Below, one piece after another: positions 36,129-42,176 of a stretch of DNA of 42,176 nucleotides. The translations under genes were made by a program, and so were the position numbers. The stretch lies in contig JAGQUV010000016.1 in the NCBI GenBank assembly GCA_020438295.1, positions 1 to 42,176 of the forward strand, written 5' to 3'. Every line of letters begins with the position of its first letter. The first letter of the stretch is position 1. The notes beneath the pieces are model-generated. The model was given only the letters and a program-made list of their open reading frames with translations, was not told the origin of the DNA and ran no database searches. Source of the stretch: Solirubrobacterales bacterium. GTDB lineage: Bacteria; Actinomycetota; Thermoleophilia; Solirubrobacterales; 70-9.

Positions 36129-36758
36129 CTACTCGACGATGGTCAGGCCGAAGTAGTCCGAGATCCCGTGAAAGACCAGCTCGGCGGCGATCGCCAGGAC
36201 GATCAGGCCCAGTATGCCGTTGATCACGTCTATCCCGCGGGGGCCTATGCGGGCTATCAGTTCTCCCGCCCTGGTCAGGATCGCGAAGGTGATCGCCAGC
36301 ACGACCAATATGCCCAGGCTGAAACCGATGTAGTCGGCAGCACTGTCGTGGCGGTTCGAAAGCCCCAGCACGATCGCCAGGGCTCCGGGGCCGGCCAGCA
36401 ACGGGAAGGCCAACGGGGTGAGGGATATATCCCGGCCGGCAGGACCGTCCGCCTGGTCCAGTTCCTGGCTCGGACTTTCCATCAGCATCTGCCAGCCGAC
36501 CCAGCCGATGACCAGGCCACCGACGAACTCGACCGCAGGGAGCGAGACCCCGAAGAAATCGAGCACGAAACTCCCGGCGAAGAGAAACAGGATCAGGATC
36601 ACGGCCGCGATCCAGGCCCCCCGGAAAGCCTCTGACCGGCGGGCCCGGGGGTCGAGGTCCCTGGTCGCCACGGCGAACCAGGGCGTACCGCCAATCGGAT
36701 CGATTACCGGGAAAAGGGCCACCACCGCAATCCCGGCCGCCTGCAGTAGCTCCTCCAT
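36129..36758 (-). CDS. MarC-family integral membrane protein
   Basis: A 209-residue protein with about six membrane helices of the MarC/UPF0056 family, whose transport role is unproven. Motifs: VVALFPVIDPIGGTPWFAV at the N-terminus, VGGLVIGWVGWQMLM in the middle and TPLAFPLLAGPGALAIVLGL, all family hallmarks. The last helix has RIGPRGIDVINGILGLIVLA. Leaderless start: TAGCAT is 8 nt before the ATG. Downstream is the tRNA-fMet gene on the same strand. Confidence 0.92.
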   Translation of the reverse strand: MEELLQAAGIAVVALFPVIDPIGGTPWFAVATRDLDPRARRSEAFRGAWIAAVILILFLFAGSFVLDFFGVSLPAVEFVGGLVIGWVGWQMLMESPSQELDQADGPAGRDISLTPLAFPLLAGPGALAIVLGLSNRHDSAADYIGFSLGILVVLAITFAILTRAGELIARIGPRGIDVINGILGLIVLAIAAELVFHGISDYFGLTIVE

Positions 36759-36766
36759 CGGATCCG

Positions 36767-36772
36767 ATGCTA
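36767..36772 (-). promoter_or_regulatory. -10 element (TAGCAT), leaderless start of marC-like gene
   Basis: On the minus strand TAGCAT ends 8 nt before the ATG at 36758. No Shine-Dalgarno sequence. Confidence 0.45.
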
Positions 36773-36828
36773 ACGCGACCTGCCGCCGCGTGAATCAGTC
36801 GTAGGTCCGCGAAGGCTCTCCGCCCGGC

Positions 36829-37593
36829 CTATCGGCGCTGGTGGGTCGGGCGGATCAGGACCTCGTTGACCGAGACGTGGGCCGGGCGGGTCACCGCCCA
36901 GGCGATCGCGTCGGCGATGTCATGAGCGTCGAGCGTCTTGATGTCGACGAAACGCTCCCGCACGATCTCCCGGATCTCGGGGCGCAGGTGGTCGGTGAGC
37001 TCGGTGGCGACCGCTCCGGGTTCGATGACCGTCACCCGGACGTCCTGGTTGCAGACCTCCTGCCGGAGCGCCTCGCTCATCGCGCCGACCCCGAACTTGG
37101 TCATGTTGTAGACCCCGGAACCGGCCGATGCCACCCTGCCGGCGACCGAGCTGATGTTGACCAGGTCGGCGACTCCGCGCTCCGAATCGCCGGCCGCCGA
37201 CAGCAGGTGGGGCATCGCGGCATGGGTCATGTGGAGCAGGCCCTTCAGGTTGATGTCGATCATCCGCTCCCATTCCTCCGCCGGCGCTCCGGGGATCGGC
37301 CCGAGCAGCATCACCCCCGCGTTGTTGACCAGGATGTCGAGCCGGTCCAGGTCGCCCACCGCTCGCTCGATCGCCCCTATCGCCTGGCCCTGGTCGGTGA
37401 TGTCGGCCTCGATCGCGAGCGCGGTATGGCCCTCGCCGGCCAGTTCCTGCGCCAGCTTCTCGAGCCGCTCCAGCCGCCGTGCCACCAGCGCGACCTTCGC
37501 ACCGTCGGCAGCCAGCGACCGTGCGGTCGCCTCGCCAATGCCGCTGCTGGCGCCGGTGACCAGAGCGACCGCGCCTTTCAGACTGCCCGTCAT
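36829..37593 (-). CDS. Short-chain dehydrogenase/reductase
   Basis: A 254-residue classical SDR, an NAD(P)-dependent oxidoreductase. The cofactor motif is TGASSGIGEAT (about residues 14-24) with ARRLERL after the second strand (Arg suggests NADP). NNAGV, the catalytic Ser in NISSVAG and the YxxxK pair in YNMTKFG are present. C-terminal SVNEVLIRPTHQ matches the common SDR group close to YdfG. The start has AAAGGA upstream, and a -10 TAGATT lies at 37625-37620. Divergent from the Ppx/GppA gene. Substrate unknown. Confidence 0.92.
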   Translation of the reverse strand: MTGSLKGAVALVTGASSGIGEATARSLAADGAKVALVARRLERLEKLAQELAGEGHTALAIEADITDQGQAIGAIERAVGDLDRLDILVNNAGVMLLGPIPGAPAEEWERMIDINLKGLLHMTHAAMPHLLSAAGDSERGVADLVNISSVAGRVASAGSGVYNMTKFGVGAMSEALRQEVCNQDVRVTVIEPGAVATELTDHLRPEIREIVRERFVDIKTLDAHDIADAIAWAVTRPAHVSVNEVLIRPTHQRR

Positions 37594-37619
37594 GCCGTTC
37601 CTTTCGTGGTTTGGCCTCC

Positions 37620-37658
37620 AATCTACCCGGCCCGTCGACCGGCGGGAAGCAATAGTCT
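37620..37658. promoter_or_regulatory. Divergent -10 elements between SDR and Ppx/GppA genes
   Basis: Minus-strand TAGATT (37625-37620) serves the SDR gene with a 26-nt leader containing AAAGGA. Plus-strand TAGTCT (37653-37658) directly precedes the GTG at 37659, so the transcript would start inside the assumed ORF and the true start may lie a little downstream. Confidence 0.4.
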
Positions 37659-38621
37659 GTGGCCCTGCCTCCCTCCCCTCCCATCAACCAGACCGCCCGA
37701 CGAGTGGCGGTGATCGACACCGGGACCAACTCGACCCGGCTGATGGTGGCCGACGTGTCCGACGGCAAGGTATCGGTGGTCGAACGCCGCAGCACGATCA
37801 CCCGGCTCGGCCGCGGAGTCGACCATTCACGGCAGCTCTCGTCCGACGGAATCGAGGCGGTCTGCGAAGCGGTGGCCGGTTACCTCCGCCTGCTCGGCGA
37901 CCTGGGTGCCGAGACGACACTGGTGATCGCGACCAGCGCGGTACGCGACGCGGCCAACGGTGGTGCGTTCGTGGCCGAGCTCCGCGAGCGGTTCGACCTC
38001 GACGTCCAGATTCTCGACGGTGACGAGGAGGCCCGTTTGACCTACCTCGGCTGTACCTCCGAGCGAAACAGCGACGAGAAGCTGGTGGTGATCGATATCG
38101 GCGGCGGTTCGACCGAGCTGGTTGCCGGCAAGGGACCGGATCCCCTGTTCCACACGTCGCTCCAGGCCGGGGTCGTGCGACACACCGAACGCATGCTGGC
38201 CAGCGACCCACCTACGGCGGCCGAGCTGGAGGCACTGGCCAACGACATCCACAGATTGCTGACCAACGCACTCGAGGGTCAGGACCTGAGCGACATCGAC
38301 GCCGCCGTGGCGGTCGCCGGAACCTCGACTTCGCTGGCCGCGATCGACCTTGAGCTGGACCCGTACGATCCACTGGCGGTCGAGGGGTACGTCCTGCCGA
38401 TCAAAGTGGCGCAGCACTGGCTGAGCCAGCTCGCCTCGATGGAGCTGGAAAGGCGGAAGCAGGTGGTCGGCCTGCATCCCGACCGGGCCCGGGCGATCGT
38501 CGCCGGGGTGGTGATCATGATCGAGGTGATGAGGGCGTTGTCGCTCGACGAGATCGAGGTATCCGAGCACGACATCCTGTACGGCGGGGCGATCCGGGCC
38601 GCCGACGAGTTGCCGGTCTGA
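37659..38621 (+). CDS. Ppx/GppA phosphatase family protein
   Basis: A protein of up to 320 residues that hydrolyses polyphosphate or pppGpp. The ASKHA phosphate motifs are VIDTGTNSTRLMVADV near the N-terminus and VVIDIGGGSTELVAG (about 145-159), with ATSAVRDAANG and DGDEEARLTYLG between. Only the short exopolyphosphatase core is present, without the C-terminal HD domain of Escherichia coli Ppx. The start is uncertain: GTG 37659, CTG 37665 or GTG 37704 all keep the core. A GTG inside the conserved N-terminus is less likely because it would cut the first strand. Confidence 0.9.
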   Translation: MALPPSPPINQTARRVAVIDTGTNSTRLMVADVSDGKVSVVERRSTITRLGRGVDHSRQLSSDGIEAVCEAVAGYLRLLGDLGAETTLVIATSAVRDAANGGAFVAELRERFDLDVQILDGDEEARLTYLGCTSERNSDEKLVVIDIGGGSTELVAGKGPDPLFHTSLQAGVVRHTERMLASDPPTAAELEALANDIHRLLTNALEGQDLSDIDAAVAVAGTSTSLAAIDLELDPYDPLAVEGYVLPIKVAQHWLSQLASMELERRKQVVGLHPDRARAIVAGVVIMIEVMRALSLDEIEVSEHDILYGGAIRAADELPV

Positions 38622-38675
38622 CCGAGCCGGGCCGGCTACTGCCGGTGAGGCAGGTCGCTGTCAGCGGGGCAGGTC

Positions 38676-38693
38676 GGGGACGACGGCGTCCCC
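38676..38693. terminator. Bidirectional hairpin between convergent genes
   Basis: GGGGACG (38676-38682) and CGTCCCC (38687-38693) pair around a 4-nt loop between the Ppx/GppA stop and the stop at 38704 of the membrane protein gene. No T-run. Confidence 0.5.
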
Positions 38694-38703
38694 CGCGACG
38701 ACC

Positions 38704-40140
38704 TCAGCCGTCCTGGCGCCTCAGCCTGGCCTTTTCCTCGGCGTACTCCTGGTCGGTCAGGACGCCGCTCTTGTGCATCGAAGCGAGCCGCTCGAGCCGG
38801 TCGAGCCGCGCGTCCTCGGGATCCTGCTCCGCGACCTTGGGCAGGACGGCGGTGGTTTCCTGGTCGGCGCCTTTGGATTTCGCGGACCGGCCGAAACTGG
38901 GTTTGGGCAGATTCTTCGGCCGGCTGGCCCAGGCCTTTCCGGCACCGGCCCTGACCCGGTCGCCGAAATCGCTGATCTGGGCGAAGTCGGCATCCGGGTA
39001 CTCGAGCATCAACTGGCGGCGGAAGAACCAGGCCCCGATCCCGAGCAGGACCACGATCATCAGGTGCACCAGGAAGGTCCTCTGGTCTCCGGCCCCGGCG
39101 ATCAGATAGATCAGGCCGACCACGCCGAGCAGGGAGAAGACCGCGCCGGGATAGCGTCCGAACGGGACCGCGAGCAGCTTTCTGGTCGAATCGGCGGCCC
39201 CGTTCGGTGAGATCAGCCAAGCGATCGCGATCATCCCGACCGCGCCCCAGATGACCGTCCAGGCGATCGACTTCATCAGGTCGGTGGCCGCGTCGTAGCC
39301 GGCCCGGGCGGCCGGCTCGATGTCGGGATCGGCCAGCCCGGACACGACGACCGAGCCGATCGACGACCGCAGGATCAGCACGATCAGCGCAGCCAGCATC
39401 AGGGCGACTGCGAGCCAAAGCACGGTGAGCCAGCGGTACCCGGGCGACAGGTAGACGGCCAGGCCGATCAGCAGCAGGACCAGGAATGCCGTGATCAGCG
39501 CGGTGCCGTGGATCGCCGAAGCCACGGTCTGGACCGTCGAGAGCTCGTCCGAATTGACGATCTCGATGTTGCCGACCGACTCGGGGACGTTGTCCTGAGC
39601 CTGCTGCGCGAGGCCGATCTGGTTGGCGATCTCGATGATCAGCGGCCGCAGCTCCAGGGTGACCTCGCCCCCGCCGGTATCGACCACGTCGCTGCGGTTC
39701 TCGATGATGTCGACCAGCGTCTTCTGGGCGGTCTCGTTGGCCTGCCGCCACAGGTCCTGGATCTGCTGGTTGCCGAGCGCCTGCTGGGCCCCCTGGTCAG
39801 CGACCGACCTGAGCGCCCCGGCCGCCACGCCGGACAGGTCCTTGGTGTCCCCCGGCAGGATCTTCTTAAGCTCGGCCTCGACGTCGACGTTGGCGTACAA
39901 CTCGTCGACCGCGTAGGTCGCCAGCGCCTTTTGGACCTCCGGCTCCTGAAGCACCTTGAGCGAGGTGTTGCCCCACTCGTCGGTGTCGAAGAGCTGACGG
40001 TCGACCCAGGTGGACATGATCGCGAGCACCGTGATCAAGCCGGCCAGGACCACCATCAAGCGGACCCAGCCCCGGTTCGGGCGCTCCGGGGCGACCGCCT
40101 CGGAGACCGCCTTGCGCTCGGTCTTCGTCTCCTCTGTCAT
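38704..40140 (-). CDS. Multi-pass membrane protein with C-terminal SHOCT domain
   Basis: A 478-residue protein. A first helix (VRLMVVLAGLITVLAIMSTW) is followed by a long extracytoplasmic region (about 50-210) rich in charged helices, then four or five helices clustered at about 215-390. The C-terminal 30 residues (DARLDRLERLASMHKSGVL, then DQEYAEEKARLL-like) form a SHOCT domain, a short helical module often at the end of membrane or secreted proteins. AGGAG lies 4 nt before the ATG. Function unknown; the SHOCT domain is thought to mediate oligomerisation. Confidence 0.85.
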   Translation of the reverse strand: MTEETKTERKAVSEAVAPERPNRGWVRLMVVLAGLITVLAIMSTWVDRQLFDTDEWGNTSLKVLQEPEVQKALATYAVDELYANVDVEAELKKILPGDTKDLSGVAAGALRSVADQGAQQALGNQQIQDLWRQANETAQKTLVDIIENRSDVVDTGGGEVTLELRPLIIEIANQIGLAQQAQDNVPESVGNIEIVNSDELSTVQTVASAIHGTALITAFLVLLLIGLAVYLSPGYRWLTVLWLAVALMLAALIVLILRSSIGSVVVSGLADPDIEPAARAGYDAATDLMKSIAWTVIWGAVGMIAIAWLISPNGAADSTRKLLAVPFGRYPGAVFSLLGVVGLIYLIAGAGDQRTFLVHLMIVVLLGIGAWFFRRQLMLEYPDADFAQISDFGDRVRAGAGKAWASRPKNLPKPSFGRSAKSKGADQETTAVLPKVAEQDPEDARLDRLERLASMHKSGVLTDQEYAEEKARLRRQDG

Positions 40141-40204
40141 CTTCTCCTAAAGTTTGGCGCTCGCCGCCGGCCGGAGCGGCCGGCCGCCGCATTGTGACTG
40201 AAAA

Positions 40205-40290
40205 TGCCCGGAGCGGGACTCGAACCCGCACGCCCCCGGCGGGGACAGCGGCTTTTAAGGCCGCAGCGTCTACCATTCCGCCATCCGGGC
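40205..40290 (-). tRNA. tRNA-Leu (anticodon TAA)
   Basis: Minus strand, 86 nt. Acceptor GCCCGGA/TCCGGGC pairs fully, the anticodon loop is CTTAAAA in a GCGGC/GCCGC stem, and a long variable arm (GTCCCCGCCGGGGGCG) marks a class II tRNA, Leu. T-loop TTCGAGT. CCA not encoded. A -10 TAGGAT (40302-40297) lies 6 nt upstream. Confidence 0.95.
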
Positions 40291-40397
40291 CCTTCAATCC
40301 TAGGGGTCCGGCACCGGGGGCGATTTCTTTAGATAGCGCTACAAAAGCGTTGCTACGGTGTTATTCGTAAGCAGTCGTCCCAGTCCCAAGGAGACTC

Positions 40398-42008
40398 TTG
40401 GAAGCATCAACACTCAGTCATGCCGCGCGTCGCGGCCTCCTGACCCGCCGCTCGCCCCTGCTCAAGCTGAAAGGCGACGAACAGCTAGTCGCGCTGGTCC
40501 GCAGCGGGAACTCCGGTGCGTTCGACATCATCGTCGATCGCTACCAGGCCCGACTGCTCGGATTCTGCCGCCAGATGATCGGCTCGACCGAAGATGCCGA
40601 GGACGTGCTGCAGGAAGTTTTCGTCAACGCCTACAAGGCGATGATCGCCGACAACCGCGAGATCAACCTCCGGCCCTGGCTTTACCGGATCGCCCGCAAC
40701 CGCTCGCTCAACCACCTGCGCAAGCCGAAGGCGGTCGCCCAGGAATCGATGGACCTGGTGCCGATGGTAGACGCCGCGTCGACCCACGAGAAGGTGCACA
40801 ACCGGGAGGAGTTCCGCCAGCTGCTCAAGGACGTGACCAAGCTTCCCGAAACCCAGCGGGCCGCGCTCCTGTTGCGCGAGATCGACGCGCTGTCCTACGA
40901 AGAGATCGCCGAGGCGATGGATACGACCGTACCGTCGGTCAAGTCGCTGCTGGTCCGGGCCCGGATCTCGCTGGCCGAGGCGACCCAGGCCAGGATGCTC
41001 ACCTGCGGCGAAGTGCGGGTCGAACTGGCCGAAGCGGCCGAAGGTCTGACCAAGGCGTCGGGCCCGGTCCGCCGCCACGTACGCGACTGTGACGAGTGCG
41101 CCGAATTCCGCAAGCAGCTCCGTTCCGACACGAAGGTACTGGCGATGCTGATGCCGGTCGGGCCCCTGATCGCCTTCAAAGCGGCAATCGCGGCCAAGCT
41201 CGGTTTGGGCGGGGCCGGAACGGCCGGCACCGCGGCCGGCACGTCCGCCGGAGCGGCCGGCGTGGCGTCAGGAGCCGGCGCAGGCGCCGGTGCCGCGGCG
41301 GTCGGGGCCGGTGCCGGCGCCGCCGCCTCGGGGATCGGCGCGGTCAGCGGAGCGGTCGGGGCCAAGGCCATTGCCGGAGTGGTCACCGCCGCCGTGATCA
41401 CCGCCGGAGCGGTCGAGATCAAGAACCAGGTCGGAGCCGACCAGGTGGCCGACAGTGCCGCCCCGGTGACCAGGACGATCGCGGCCGACCCCTCCCGGGA
41501 GAATGCCACCAAGGCCGTCCCGGCCGGGAACGACGAGCCGGTCGAGGTCGCCCAGGTAGTCAAGTTGAGTGCCGACGAGACCGTGCCTCCCCCGGCCGTG
41601 TCCGAAGAGGCCGCGACCGAACCGGCCGTGCCCGAACCGGCCGCGTCCGACGAACCGCCCGCTCCGGCCGCCGCGCCCGAGCAGGACGACGACGCAACCG
41701 GCGGGGTCGAGGCACCGGGCGATCCGAACCACACGGCAGCCGACGGCAGCGGCTTCGAGGGAACGGTTATCGACGTTCCGACCAAGACGCCGCCGCCCGA
41801 ATCACCCGGACCTTCGCTCCCCTCGGCCGAGACGCCCGTCTCGTCGGGTCAGATCCCCAACCAGCCGCCTGCTCCGGCGCCCCCCGCTACGCGGCCGGAT
41901 GTGCCCGAGCCGTCGGTTCCGGCCCCGGCCGGCAGCACCGCGACCCAGCCCGGGTCTCCGGACCGGCCGGTCCAGCTGCCGGCCCCCGCCTCGCCCCAGG
42001 GCAACTAG
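40398..42008 (+). CDS. ECF sigma factor fused to a zinc anti-sigma motif, membrane helix and Pro/Ala-rich tail
   Basis: A 536-residue protein. About 25-100 is sigma region 2 (AEDVLQEVFVNAYKAM; LRPWLYRIARNRSLNHL), about 140-195 is region 4 (LPETQRAALLLREIDALSYE, then SVKSLLVRARISL). From about 200 a C-x24-H-x3-C-x2-C zinc motif (TCGEVRVEL ... RRHVRDCDEC) resembles anti-sigma zf-HC2 domains. A Gly/Ala-rich segment follows, then a membrane helix (KAIAGVVTAAVITAGAVEI, about 322-340) and a ~195-residue Pro/Ala/Glu-rich tail, probably outside the cell. Start: TTG at 40398 with AAGGAG 4 nt upstream. The window holds no separate anti-sigma gene next to it. Such fusions are known in a few ECF groups. 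Confidence 0.9.
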   Translation: MEASTLSHAARRGLLTRRSPLLKLKGDEQLVALVRSGNSGAFDIIVDRYQARLLGFCRQMIGSTEDAEDVLQEVFVNAYKAMIADNREINLRPWLYRIARNRSLNHLRKPKAVAQESMDLVPMVDAASTHEKVHNREEFRQLLKDVTKLPETQRAALLLREIDALSYEEIAEAMDTTVPSVKSLLVRARISLAEATQARMLTCGEVRVELAEAAEGLTKASGPVRRHVRDCDECAEFRKQLRSDTKVLAMLMPVGPLIAFKAAIAAKLGLGGAGTAGTAAGTSAGAAGVASGAGAGAGAAAVGAGAGAAASGIGAVSGAVGAKAIAGVVTAAVITAGAVEIKNQVGADQVADSAAPVTRTIAADPSRENATKAVPAGNDEPVEVAQVVKLSADETVPPPAVSEEAATEPAVPEPAASDEPPAPAAAPEQDDDATGGVEAPGDPNHTAADGSGFEGTVIDVPTKTPPPESPGPSLPSAETPVSSGQIPNQPPAPAPPATRPDVPEPSVPAPAGSTATQPGSPDRPVQLPAPASPQGN

Positions 42009-42026
42009 GCGGCCAGAACGCTCCGG

Positions 42027-42046
42027 GCGCCGCTACAGAGCGGCGC
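42027..42046. terminator. Bidirectional hairpin between convergent genes
   Basis: GCGCCGCT (42027-42034) pairs with AGCGGCGC (42039-42046), loop 4 nt. It overlaps the stop codon of the hydrolase gene at the window's end. Confidence 0.55.
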
Positions 42047-42176
42047 TCTCGCCGGGGTCGAGGATCACCGCCTCCACGCCTTTCGCGGAAAGGTCGGTGG
42101 CAAACGCCTCGGCGTCCGTCTCGATCACCGGGAAAGTGTTGTAGTGGATCGGGATCACCCGCTTTGCCCCGATGAT
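42033..42176 (-). CDS. Metallo-beta-lactamase-fold hydrolase (UPF0173-like), 3' partial
   Basis: The last 47 residues of a protein that continues past the window edge. The visible segment [20 protein letters not shown] is the C-terminal motif of the UPF0173/YtkL metal-dependent hydrolases of the metallo-beta-lactamase fold, whose His in IHY binds a metal; [11 protein letters not shown] ends the protein. Convergent with the sigma-factor gene. Confidence 0.85.
   Translation of the reverse strand: MIGAKRVIPIHYNTFPVIETDAEAFATDLSAKGVEAVILDPGESAAL

Overview
The window is about 42 kb of high-GC DNA with dense, mostly chromosomal housekeeping and metabolic genes. Codon bias, frequent GTG/TTG starts, 4-bp stop/start overlaps, TAnnnT -10 elements placed 6-8 nt before start codons (leaderless transcription) and the protein families present suggest an actinobacterium. 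A Thermoleophilia/Solirubrobacterales-type lineage fits best, but this is inference from protein style, not a search. I see no insertion sequences, prophage genes, CRISPR arrays or rRNA.

Layout. 1-3.4 kb: a GH15 glucoamylase/trehalase-like enzyme (5' end cut by the window edge) coupled to a GMC oxidoreductase. 3.4-7.4 kb: a respiratory locus, type II NADH dehydrogenase divergent from cytochrome bd oxidase cydAB, with a perfect 16-bp inverted repeat whose arms abut both predicted promoters. 7.5-10.3 kb: aldose 1-epimerase, a PfkB-type sugar kinase and a cyclase-family hydrolase. 10.3-16.3 kb: a complete peptide/nickel-type ABC importer operon on the minus strand (binding lipoprotein, two permeases, two ATPases) with a strong promoter and a large hairpin after the binding-protein gene. 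16.4-19.8 kb: a PRC-barrel-like small protein, an Fpg/Nei DNA glycosylase with an apparent 1-nt frameshift near its 3' end, a TrkA-C membrane protein, PPK2 and two small membrane proteins. 19.8-26.1 kb: a secreted beta-propeller protein, an alpha/beta hydrolase, a Na+/H+ antiporter and an iron-type alcohol dehydrogenase. 26.2-31.1 kb: katG, another alpha/beta hydrolase, a class III nucleotide cyclase with a zinc-ribbon-like N-terminus, a structured non-coding stretch and an AhpD-like protein.

31.2-33.3 kb is a fluoride-resistance module on the minus strand: promoter, fluoride (crcB) riboswitch, a possible 20-codon leader ORF overlapping the first channel gene, two FluC/CrcB genes (likely a heterodimeric channel) and a protein with three tandem DUF190 domains. 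Upstream of it lies a broken LuxR-type regulator, which abuts the stop codon of a secreted PKD-domain protein with duplicated DNDGDG motifs and a lysine-rich tail. 35.9-42.2 kb: tRNA-fMet, MarC, an SDR dehydrogenase, a Ppx/GppA phosphatase, a SHOCT-domain membrane protein, tRNA-Leu(TAA), an ECF sigma factor fused to a zinc anti-sigma-like motif plus a membrane segment, and the 3' end of a metallo-beta-lactamase-fold hydrolase.

Polyphosphate chemistry appears twice (PPK2 and Ppx/GppA). The most interesting systems are the fluoride module, the symmetric ndh/cydAB operator, the sigma/anti-sigma fusion and the widespread leaderless promoter pattern.
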